From Septoria linicola (lineage: Eukaryota; Ascomycota; Dothideomycetes; Mycosphaerellales; Mycosphaerellaceae), in assembly GCA_024114885.1 (NCBI GenBank), contig CP099426.1:1736001-1800000 (forward strand): a stretch of DNA of 64,000 nucleotides. The letters are read 5' to 3'. Numbering within the stretch: position 1 is the stretch's first letter; every line of letters begins with the position of its first letter. The position numbers were made by a program, and so were the translations under genes. Positions 1-12,000 of this stretch are shown piece after piece. Under the pieces are notes generated by a model. It saw only the letters and a list, made by a program, of their open reading frames with translations, was not told where the DNA came from and did not search any database.

Positions 1-3000
1 CTGTCATGTTTACAGCTTGCATCTGGATCTGTTGTAGTAATGTTTGCACAGTGATGTCGTTGTCGTGCTCTTCTGTTGGCATCCGTACTCTGACAGGCAC
101 TGTCGCAATGGTGGGCCCCGCTACTGTTGCCAGTCCAGTGAGCGATGCTTGTCTGCCAGAAACCACCGCCCCAAAGATGGCGTCATTTGTGTTAGTGTAC
201 TGCATGGTCAGCAGAGCCCAGACTGCTCGAAGCACTGTTGACATTGTGATCCCGGCTGGAGCGTCATGCGTGAGTTTGATAGTATGTTCGATGGCGGTGT
301 CCGCCTTTGGCTGGTAATTTGCTTCAGGTAGACTTGGAAAGGGCTGTGCATCAAGGCCAGTGAACTCATTCTGCCAGAACTCAAGGCATGTCTCGCTGGA
401 AACCGAGCGGACTTTTCGAATGAATGGCGAGAACAGTGTGAGTGACGCTGCTGTATCATTGTGATATGCCTGTCGTAGTGAGTCCAGAACAAGATTGACG
501 GTAGGCTCATCATACAGCGCGTGATGAATCGTCCAGTGCCAGGCTGTTTGACCAGACCTCTTGTCAGTGGCGAGTGCAACTTCGCTGAGCGGAACCCCGA
601 GCACACTCATCAGTCTGTCAGGCCTCTGTTCATCGCCGCCCAAAATCTGCCATTCTGATGATTGTCGCACCACACATTGCACAAGTCCATGACCATGCAG
701 ATCAACGAAGCGTGTGCGTAGAATGGGCGTTACACCTTCCACTAGACTCCAAGCCTGCTTGAAACGGCCCAGGTCTACGGTCTTGCCAAGACGGAACACA
801 TTTCGGGCGAAGTACGCTCCAGATCTCTGCGCAGCCAGCGCAAGCAGACCTTCTTGCAGAGCAGTACATGGGTACGCGTCTTCGATATCATCGGCTGACA
901 GTCCAGTGGCGGTAGCAAGCGCTTTGCGCACTCTCGCGACGTTTGTTGGCGAGTCAGCTAGCAGGCTGAATGGTCGCGGCAGCTCTGCCTCTTCTACTTG
1001 TCCCAGCCGCAGGTGCTTAGCCAAGTCTTCTAGAACTGGATACTTGAAGACATCGGCCACAGTTAGTAGTTTACCTGATTGTCGTACAGCTGAAACAAGT
1101 TTCATGGCTTCAATGGAGTCACCTCCCAGTAACAAGAAATTGTCTTTGGCAGAGATGGTCCTTGTTGCTTTCAGTGTCGAGCTCCACATCCTTCGAAGGA
1201 AATGCTCAGCATCGGTTGAAGGTGCTCTTTGCTCGCCGGCACTTGAGCGATCTGGTACAAATAGGCCATCCGTGGTCACTGCCGACGCGTACTCACGTAG
1301 TTTCCTTCGATCTACTTTGCCAGTCGTAGTCCTGGGCATCTCGTCAAGAATCATGTATGCCACGGGGACCATGTAAGAAGGAGCAGACGCCGCAATCTTC
1401 GCATGCGCGCTGCGAAGGATAGTCTCAGAGCCATTCGTATTCATGCCCTCAAGTGCAACAAAAGCGACGAGGAGCGTGCCCGCTGCATCGATCGGAGTGA
1501 CCAAGTCGGCTACGACACTGATGTTGGCCAGTGTCGCTTTACTGTCAGTGCTACTCCTTATCGCATCTGCAGCAATCGCCTCAATGGCACTCAACTCGAC
1601 TCTTTGACCTCTGATCTTAACTTGGACATCTTTTCTGCCCACAATTACGAGATGTCCATTGTCAGCATAACGAACAAGATCACCTGTTTTGTATAGACGA
1701 CCTCTGCGGCCAAAACCACTAGCAGAACCTGGGCCGCCAGCCATGAGCCAGTCTGGACTTTGTACAAATGACGCTGCCGTCTTTTCTGGATCGTTCATGT
1801 AGCCAGGTGACACAAGTGGCCCTTCGACCCAAAGCTCGCCAAGGCAGCCTTTGCCAACTAGCCTGTTCGAGGTGATGGGATCCACGATCCAAGCACATAC
1901 TCCAGTGGGAGGTCCGATGCCAACGTCGCCCCGATCCTTTTTGGCATATGCAACGCCTAATGTGGCTTCGCTGGGTCCATACGTCACACGTACTCTCGTA
2001 GGCATTCTCTGAATTAGTGCATCGCTGACCATTTCTCCGCCCAACTCGATATAGCGCAGACCTTTGACCACATTGAGATCAAGTGTCTCTGCAACTAGTG
2101 GAGTCAACGTCGCTGAAGTGACTTTAAGCTCTGCCATCGCGTTCGAGAGGTCATTCTGGCGCTGATGATCCGAGGGGACGCAGACGCACGAGCCCTGTGC
2201 TACTGCCATCACATTGCTTTGCCAGGTGACATCGAAGGCATACGAGGCGAAGTCCAACAGTCGGGCACCTTTGCGCCCAATCTCCAGTGTATCTGCCTGG
2301 TGATGTATCGCACTGGCGATGTTCTCGTGAGTGATGGTCACTCCTTTGGGTTCACCAGTACTGCCGCTGGTAAACACTAGGAAAAGCGGGTCGCATGGCC
2401 GCACGCCAGACTCGACTGGCCCGATCAATGGCATGTTTTGGAGGTGGTACGCATCTACAATCACGATCTGAACGTTGACGTCCACGAGAGACTGGGCCAT
2501 ACCCGCTGATTCAGCAGAGGTGAGGACTACCAGCGGCTTGATCTGCCCAACAATCTTACGGAGTCGCTCTGCTGGCTGGGTCACATCGTTGCCAGCAGAA
2601 GCGCCACCAGCTTTCATGACAGCCCACATAGCGACAGTCATCCACATGGACTTCTCAAAGTATAGTGGAACCAGTGTTCCTCGGATAACACCCAGTCCTG
2701 AAATATGTGCGGAAAGTCGGGTAGATAATTGATCGAGCTGCTCGAAGGTGAGGCTACCATTCCATGCATTCACAGCTTCGGCATGTGGCTGAGCACGAAC
2801 AGTTTCGGCAAAGATGTCGTGAACACATCTGCTCACTGGCTGTGGTACTTCACGATTCCATTGCCATATCTCAGCGAGATCGTGATCGCTTGCCAGACCG
2901 AGCTGACCAACCTGAATGAGCCCTGCGTCTTTCGTGCAAATGAGTCGCAGAATGTGCTCAAATTGACGAGAGATGGAGTTGAGTTCAGCATTATCGACGA

Positions 3001-6000
3001 CTGAGTTGTCGCTGGAGAGTGTGAGCTCAAAATCCTTCGACTCGTGCTGATCAACGACTATCGTCAAGGCATAATTTGTGAAAGCTTCATCTGAAGTTGT
3101 ATCGCTCTCAGCTGGAGGGCCATTGGTGTTATCGAAAAGGTCCCCATCAGTCTTCGCAGAAAAATCGACTGGCAACGCATTATACACCAGCAGCGACTGG
3201 AAGTGACATGCCTCTTCTGCCTCTGGACTCATCTTCCGTATCCGTTGCAAGCCACTTTGTTCATACGTGGTCATGTCGGTAGCTTGACGTTGCACTTGCT
3301 CCAAGAAGGTCCGCAGACTCGACTTGTAATCTGGAGCTATGCGGACTGGCACAGTGGCAAGTGTCGGGCCAACGCAGGACTCAATGCCTTTGACATCAGC
3401 TTGGCGGCCTGTTACGATGGCACCAAAGACAGTGTCGCTGCGACCGGTAAGCTGTGTCAAGAGCAGCGACCATGTTGCTCTGATCACGGTGGCGAGAGTA
3501 ATTCCCGGTGGCGGCGTACCTAAGCAATGTACTCGAGTCCTGGATACAGAGTTTGCCCGAGGTGTATAGCCTGTGCTTGGCAGGCTGGGATACCTTGCAG
3601 CATCGAGATCGATGAACTGTTTATTCCAGAACGCTGCTTCTTCCTCGGTGTTCAAGACAGCCTGAATGTGCTGAACAAAGGGTTGGAAAGGACTGAAGCC
3701 AGGCAGAGCGTCATGCCAGTAAATCTGCTGGAGTGCGTGGATCACGAGTTGCATGGAGTGGGCGTCGTAAACGGCGTGATGCAGCGACAATTGGAAGCAA
3801 GCTCTACCGTCCGCCGCAAAGTCGAGTGCCACAGCACTAAGAGGTGTTCCCAAGCCCATGACTGTACGTGCTTCGGCGGGACTATTCCAATGAGCGGTCT
3901 CATCCACGATCACCTGCATAAGACCGTCAGTTCCAGGTAAGTAAATGATCCTGGTCCTAAGTACTGGTGCATGCGCAACAATAACTTCCCAAGCTTGCTT
4001 AAGGCGATTCTGGTCGATATTTTCGTGAAGCCTCAGATCGAGCTGCCAAATGTAGTCGCTTTCATGTTTAGCCGTCATGGACAATAAGCCTGCTTGTAAA
4101 CTTGTGCATGGAAAGACATCCTCGACCTGTGCTTCGCTTATCTTGCACAACAACGCAGCTTGACGCTTGACGATGTCAGTCTCGACATCGAGCAAGGAGA
4201 ACGGAATGATTTCCTGTTCGTCATCGTGAACGTCGTATCTCGCAGTAAGAGCGAGAGCGGTTAGGGTGGGCTGGTTGAAGACATCCGCCACACTTAGTGA
4301 AATGCCCTCTTGTCGAGCAAGTGCAACGAGTCGCATTGACAAGATGCTGTCCCCTCCCAACTGAAGGAACCCACTATCTGCGGAAATGCTGTCGGGCGAG
4401 ACGTTAAGAGTCTTTGCGATGAGGTCCCTTAGTTGCAGTTCTGTCTTCGTGGATGGCTCGCGATATGCGACGACTGTAGAACTGTCACCGTTGATGAGTT
4501 GATCAAGAGATAGACTGCGACCAATCTCTTGCAGGCGACGTCTGTCCACCTTGCCAGTCGCTGTGGTTGGGAGCGAAGGCAGCGCAATATAGCCGGCAGG
4601 AACCATGTACGAAGGCACTACTGTACCCAGGCGACTGCTTATTGATTTGGTCATACGAATGGCCATGGCGCTGAGATCCTGCTCCGGCATCTTTCTGGCA
4701 TCTTTTGGTATGATGAAGCCTACCAGAGAAGCGCGGCTGCGATCTTTGGCCGTGATCATATCAGCGACCACCTGCACACCCTCTTGATCCTCATCGGCTT
4801 GGTAATTGAGCTTTTGCAATATATGGAAACGAACTTCATCGAGCTCCAGTCTTTGTCCGCGATGTTTAATCTGGGTATCGAGACGTCCGACGAAGTGAAT
4901 TGAGCCGTCTTCATTGTAGCGCACCAGATCACCTGTTCTGTAGAGCTTTCCACTCTGTCCGCCTCTTACAAACCAATATGGACTTTCGATAAAGCTGGCA
5001 GCAGTCTTCACCGAGTCATTGAGATACCCTTTCGTGACTAATGGGCCAGAGATCCACAGCTCACCTATTGCGCCAATCGGCACTAATTGATGAGCGATAG
5101 GGTCTACGACGAATGTGCCCGCTGCGATACCGCGGCCTATCCCGCGGTCTCCTTCGTCTTTCTTTGCAAATGCCACGCCGATTGTGCACTCGCTAGGACC
5201 ATAAGCAATGCGCACCCGTGTGAATTGCAACAGACGCTGTACTAATGCTTCCCCAACTGCTTCTCCTCCAAGCTCGATATAGTTCAAACTTCTGAGGAGA
5301 GCTTGATCGTTGATTGTTTCGGCAAGTGTGGGGGTAAAGGTGGCATTTGTCACCCGCGCTCCTCGCATGAAACCCACGATATCGTTCTTGCGCTGGTCCT
5401 CAGAGGGGACACAGACGACGCCACCAGCACAAAGGACTCCGATGTTAGTCGCCCAGCAAGCGTCGAAGGCGTACGATGCGAAGTCAAGGCACCTGCTCCT
5501 TGGACTATACTCCAGATGTGCTCTGTACTGGAGCTGAATTGCAGTGGCTAGATTCGCGTGCGAGATGCAGCACCCCTTGGGTACTCCAGTGCTTCCGGAG
5601 GTGAACTGGATGAATACTGGCTTCGAAGGGTCGACCTTCGGCAGGACATGTTCTTGGGTTGTCAATGGCATGCCCTCAATGCGCTCCTTGTCTATCGGCA
5701 CAACTAGAAAGTCGTCTTTGTCGTTGCCGCCAGAGGTCAGTACTTGCGTGGCCATATCAACGCTTGAAGCTGAACAAACAATCACACGAGCCTGCACTTG
5801 CGCGGCGATTGTGGCCAGTCTTTCGACTGGTTGCGAGACATCCATGGTCACTGCTGCTGCACCAGTTTTGCTAGCTGCAAGCATTGCCACAGGCATCCAG
5901 ACACTCTTCTCGAAGAGGAGTGGGATGGCATCGAAGCGGGAGCCAACACCTAACGAAACTAGGTGGATCGCTAGGCGGGAGGAGAGCTCATCTATTTCTT

Positions 6001-9000
6001 GGTAGTTCAGATTGCCGTCCCACGCATATACTGCTTCAGCTTCCGGACGAGCTTGAGCAGTTTCTGCGAATATCTCATGCACAGCTATCATGATAGGCTC
6101 CGGCACGTCTACATTCCACTGCCATATATCGTGTAGATCCGCGCTGCTCACGATGTCGAGGCTCTGCAAAGGAGTTTGTGCCAGGTCTGGGCTGGCAAGG
6201 AGATGTATGGTGTGCTCCAGCTGTTCCAACATGCGATTGACCGACTGTGTACTCACTATGGAGGAGTCATATGTCGTCTTGAGATTAGTCTCGCCAGCCG
6301 ATATGAAGCACTCCAGAAGTAACGCAATGCTAGGATAAGACTGGTCAGAAGAATTTTCGTTAGCCTCGATTTGCCGGTCACATGCGCTGCCATTCGTGAG
6401 AGCCACAGTCTGACAGCCATTTGTTGTGCTCGATTGCGAGAAACCATTAGGCCGTGCAGAGTGCTGGAATGAGGTAACGCCATTGGACTTCAGCCTGCCG
6501 TTTGTGCCATTGGCGGCATTTTCAGAATTGCGACCGGGCTGATGGGTGTCAACAAAAGAGACTAGAGTCTGGAAATTGAACGAATTATCCGCATCTGGAG
6601 TTAGTCGTTTCAGATGTTGCGCTGGCGTAAGATTGTACTTTCGCATGGAGGATGTCTGCTGCTGTATACGACTCAGAAACGCCTCCATAGTCGTATCAGA
6701 GGGACCCAAGATGATGCGAGCTGGAAGAGGATGTTTGATCGTGGAAGATCGGCCAATCAGGTTCTCCTGCTCTGGTCTCTGCTGCTGCAATCCAAAAAGA
6801 ACTTGATCGGAATTTGTGTATTTTGCTTGCAACAGAGCCCAGGCGGCGCTGATGTACATTTCTGCAGTCTGGACCAGCCCTTGAGTGGGCAGCGTGACAG
6901 TCTTTGATGAAGCTGCATCCGGAAGTGGTTGATGATTGACGGATGGTAGGGTTGGAAATACGGGCGCTTCGACATCGGTAAGCTGAGCTTTCCAGAAAGA
7001 ATCAACTTCCTGTTGTGGAGCCCCGACAATGTATTCGAAGAAGCTTAAGCCCGAACTTGAGGGTATTCGTGTATCGTCTGTGAGGATGTAATTAATGGCA
7101 AGATTGATGGTCTTGACGACTTCCTGAGCAGCATGGCTGCTCAATGTGCCTTCTCGATATCCAAATTCGATGGCTGTGAACTTATGCCTTAGACCCATGG
7201 CAAGGCCAATGTCAAATTCTTGCTCATCGAAGGCGTCGTGCTCAACGAAACGGAGACCTGAGACTGTCCTGTCTGCGCCCGTGTCCATTGAGCCCTGTCC
7301 ATCAGATACTGCGGCATCGTACACAGTGATCGAGGAGTTGAAGAGCTTGCTCTTGCCCAAATTTCGCTGTATTTCCGCCAGGGAAACGTGTTGATTGCCA
7401 AGGTGGGTAATGGTGTCCTGAGCAGCTGTGCGTAACATGTGTTCTACGGTGGTGCCGCTGGTGATTCGACTCACAAGCATATTGATCAACGGACCAACAG
7501 CTTGATCAACATCAGCAATAGGCATGTCTCTTCCGGATGCCAAGAAGCCGAAACATGCTTCATCGACGCCTGTGTAGTGCGTGAGTACAAGCGCCCATAC
7601 TACTTGCACGAATGTAGCTCGAGTAATGTCTCGAGCTTGGCAGAAGTCATAAATGGTAGTGTCATGGCCATCCTGAACTGTTAGCGTGCGAGTCTTGGTA
7701 GAAGTTGCGGCGCGCTCTACCACCTGCGCTGGAAAGTGACAGGGCTGAACGCTGGACAGAAATGTCGTCCAGTATTCCAGACGGTCGTTTGTCTTCGATC
7801 GCTCGATGTATCGGATAACCTCTCGAAACGGAGGAGCTTCAGGCAGGGACACGTCCCGATAGGCCAGGTCGAGGTGCTCTAGGATGACAGAAACAGAAGC
7901 AGCGTCAATCAGGGCATGGTTGGTGTCGAGCCTGCAGGCGTGCGCCCCTCGGTCATCGATCGCGATGGTGACTGCCACTTCTGGCTCACCAGGCTGGAAT
8001 CGAGGTGGCACGCGTTGACCTTTGAGCCATTGCGCTGAGTCGGTCTCGCCACTGCTCTCAATCGCGATCTTGTGCTCGAAGCTCGTCGGCATCCTTACAG
8101 CTTGCATGAACCCACCAGTCTCGGCATTATCCAGAAATATCGTCGAGAAGATTGAGTGATGCGTTAGAACCGCACGCCAAGCACTCTCCAGCATCTCAGT
8201 CGAGACAGGTTGAGACGACACGGACTCGCACGCCCAAATCGAATGTGTAGTGTAGCTGGCAATGCCGGTCTTCTTGCTAAAGAGCATGCCTTCTTGCATT
8301 GGGCTGCAGCCATACATGGCTAAAACGTCTTTGTTGCGCAGACCATTCGATCGCAGGCAGAGCTCATCTTCCGAGGATGGTTGCCATGCAGCTTCTTTAG
8401 GTGCCCCTGGTCCAACTTGAAGTGATTGATCAGTATCCAGGGTACCGACCGTGCGCTTAATGGTTCTCGAGCGGAGCAAGTCTACGATCGAGATCATCAG
8501 CCCTCGCGATCTCGCTCGTGATACGACCTGCATAGCCGAGATCGAATCGCCACCCAATCGTGTGAAAGCAATGTCGTTGGAGATAGTGTCTTTGTCCAAG
8601 CCAAGCACTTCAGCCCAGATGTCGCGCAGCTTGTACTCATCCTCATTGGACGGAGCTGTCACAGCTGTCTTCGAGGTAGACTGAGCATTGAGAGATGCTA
8701 ACGAGGCAGTGGCCTGTTCGCGAAGCTTCCTTCGATCGACCTTGTTGCTAGACGATAGCGGCAGCTCATCCAAAGCAAGGAACGCTGTGGGTACCATGTA
8801 CTCGGGCACTTGTTCTGCAACGAGATCACTAAGTCGGTCACTTTGCATCAGTCTTTGCGTGGTCGCTGACGGCTGCACTATGAATGCGATCAAATTCTTG
8901 TCAATGATTTCTGCGACGACTTGTATCTGAGCATTTGACTCGCTCTGCTGATCGGACAGAACTCGCTTGACACTCATCTCAACGTCTCCGAGCTCGACGC

Positions 9001-12000
9001 GTTGGCCACGGATCTTGACCATGTCATCCCGTCTGCCCAGGAAATGAAGGGTCCCGTCCGAAGAGTATCGCACCAAGTCGCCAGTACGATAGAGACGTCC
9101 CGAACGTCCATTGTAGTCACCACTACCGTTGGCCAACCATTTAGGATCTTTGCCGAAGCTTGCCTTCGTCGCTGAAACATTGTTCAGATAGCCGCGTCCG
9201 ACCAGGTCGCCTTCGAGACAAAGTTCTCCAACAGCTCCGACAGCTGCGAGTTTGCCAGGCTGATGTACACTCAGAACCCACGTCGCTGCACCCAGACCTT
9301 GACCAAGATCTGGGCTACCACTCTTGCCCACAAAAGGCCGAGCAACTTCGCTGGCAGTGGCAGTCACGGTACACTCGGCCGGTCCATAGGAGTTAAGCAC
9401 TCGTGTCTTGCTATGCTCAAGGTATTCGATATCAGCGTATTTCAGTGCTTCGCCGCTGAGATTCAGCGTAGCGACGTGCGAAAAGTCTACAACACGCACA
9501 TGAGCGGGCGTGATCTCGGCATATGTGATCCGGTTCTGGCGGGCGAAGTTGTCGAGGTCATTCATACGCTCTTCGCGGGACGGTGTGCAGAGTGTAGCGC
9601 CTGCTGTCAAGCCCATCAACATATTTTCCCAGAAAACGTCGAAGGCCGGAGAAGCAAAGTCCAGTATGCGTGAAGATGCGTCGATATTCAAGAAAGATCT
9701 TTGATGCTTGATGGCATGTAAGAAGTTCCGATGTTCGACAATGCAGCCCTTAGGGACGCCAGTCGAGCCGCTGGTAAAGCTCACATATAGTGCGTTCGCC
9801 GAGCGCACTCGTGGAGCAGCAGTTCCGGATGCTGCAGCACTTGAGCTGTTCTCGTCGTCCAGAAGCCCTAGCTTGCAGCGACTATCGCAGAGCGAGAGCG
9901 CAAGCGATAAAGTAAGCTTTGTTGCAAGGATGACAGGCGCCGCGACTTGCTCAACGATAGACTCGAGTCTCTCCGTCGGCTGACCCACGTCCAGAGCACA
10001 ACAGACTCCACCAGCTTTCATCACTGCCATCACTGCCACCGTCATCCAGATTCCCTTCTCAAGACACAAAGGTACAACGACTTCAGGACCCACCGCATGT
10101 TGCAGCGATAAGCGTTGAGCCCATGAATCCGACAGCTCGTCAAGCTCACGATAGGTCAATTTCCCATCCCAGCTTGTAATGGCAGTGGCATCGGGTTGCA
10201 GTCTTACTCTTTGTCGAAACAGATCGTGCACGGTCGTTTTCTCGTCGATGTCGCTCGTTGGAATGGACGCGTTCCATGACCAGATGTCGTTCAGATCGCC
10301 AGGACATGTCAAGCTGAGCGCGCTGACAGGTACTTGGTGGTTCTGAGGAGAACATAGTTGCCGAACAATATGTTCTAGCTGAGGACCGAGTCTCTTTGCT
10401 TGGTCTGCACACAGCAGTGCAGAATCGAAGCTCAAGGTGAGACGAAGACCACCGTCCCTGAGTAAATAGCAGTGAATGAGCAGGGCATATGAGTTGAAGA
10501 CTGTAGTGTCCAGTGATTCTTCGTAGGCCTCCGATTCGAAGAGCCGGTCTGATTCGATGTTCTCCTCTGCAGGCTCCACCAGGAGAAGTGTCTGAAATTG
10601 GCATGCACGTTCTGCATCCGGGCTGACCCGACGAATAGCTTGCAGCCCCAACTGCTCTGCCTCGGACAGGGCTATTGAGTCGTGCTGTACTCGTGCGAGC
10701 AGATTGCCTGCAAGCTCTCCAGCCCGAAAGTCCACTTTGGTTCTCGCTGGAGCAGTCGCGAGCGTCGGAGCGACCATCGACTCCACACCAGCCACAGGTA
10801 CAGCGCGTCCCGATGTGGTGACTCCAAACACAACATCGGAAGACCCTGTGTAGTCTGCGAGAAGTAATGCCAGAGCAGCTCTAATGACAGAAGCAGCTGT
10901 GACGCCTGCCGTGATCGGCCACGTAATGTCATGCATGTGGTGCACAATCTCGTGGTCAGCGTGTGGCTTGTATGCTATCGAGGGTAGACTTGGAAATACT
11001 TCGGCGTCCAAGTCATCCAGATGAGCACGCCATGCTGCGGTAGAGCCCTCGTTGTCGATGCTTTGAACGTGGCGTACAAATTCTTGGAAAAGTGGCGGAG
11101 CGGCTCCAGGATCTGAGAGGTGGTATGCGCTTCGAAGTCTCGTCAAAATCAATGGCAAGCTCATACCATCGAAGAGGGCATGGTGCATGGTCCACTGGAA
11201 GTAACGGGTGTCGTGCTCGGTGATAATGGCAAAGCGAGCTAGCGATGATCCGAGGCCCATGGTGTGTTGCATCCCAGAGACGCCTGATTCCCACTCTACT
11301 GGTAACGACTTAGCGATCACGACTTGTACTAAGCCTTCCTGCTCGAGATCGATCATTCGGGTGCGGAGTATAGGCAAAGTGGCGACAACGAGTTCCCACG
11401 CTGCTTTGAACCTGTCCAGATCTATCCCGGGAAGTAATCTATATTTTTGTCGACCAACGTAGTCGTCTGCTCGCTGGGCAGTCAAAGCGATCAGTCCGGC
11501 TTGCAGAGCTGTGCAGCCGAAGACATCTTCTATCTGCTCTGCTGCAACAAAGCATTTCTCAGCAGCTTCACTGCGCGCTGCTTGTTCGCTGACTTTGCGT
11601 AAGAGGTCGAATGGCTTGACTGGGCCACTCGCGAAGCTGTCTTGGGCTTTTCCTGTGGTATCATGATTGCTCTCGTCGATGTGTGCAGCTAGATCACAGA
11701 TACGCGGATGTGCAAAGATTTCAGCTACGGAGAGCGCAGTGCCCTTGGCTCGTGCTGCAGCTGTCAGACGAATGCCAAGCACAGAGTCACCACCCATGCG
11801 CAGGAAGTTGTCCTCGGCCGAGATATCATCCGGATTCAGGTCCAAGATCTCTGCAATCAGTAATTGAAGCAGCTTCTCGGACTCCGTGGAAGGATCCTGA
11901 CGCACAGCCTGATCTGACGACCATAAGACAGCGATCTCGCGCAAAGTCATCTCCGTAATGCGCTGGGTCAGGACAGCTCTATTTCGTTTGCCGGTGTATG

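Noticed and set aside
714..1376. 220-codon plus-strand open frame inside the NRPS
   Set aside because: Its antisense in the correct frame gives clean T4 and C4 motifs; the plus-strand protein is Ser/Arg-rich without any domain.
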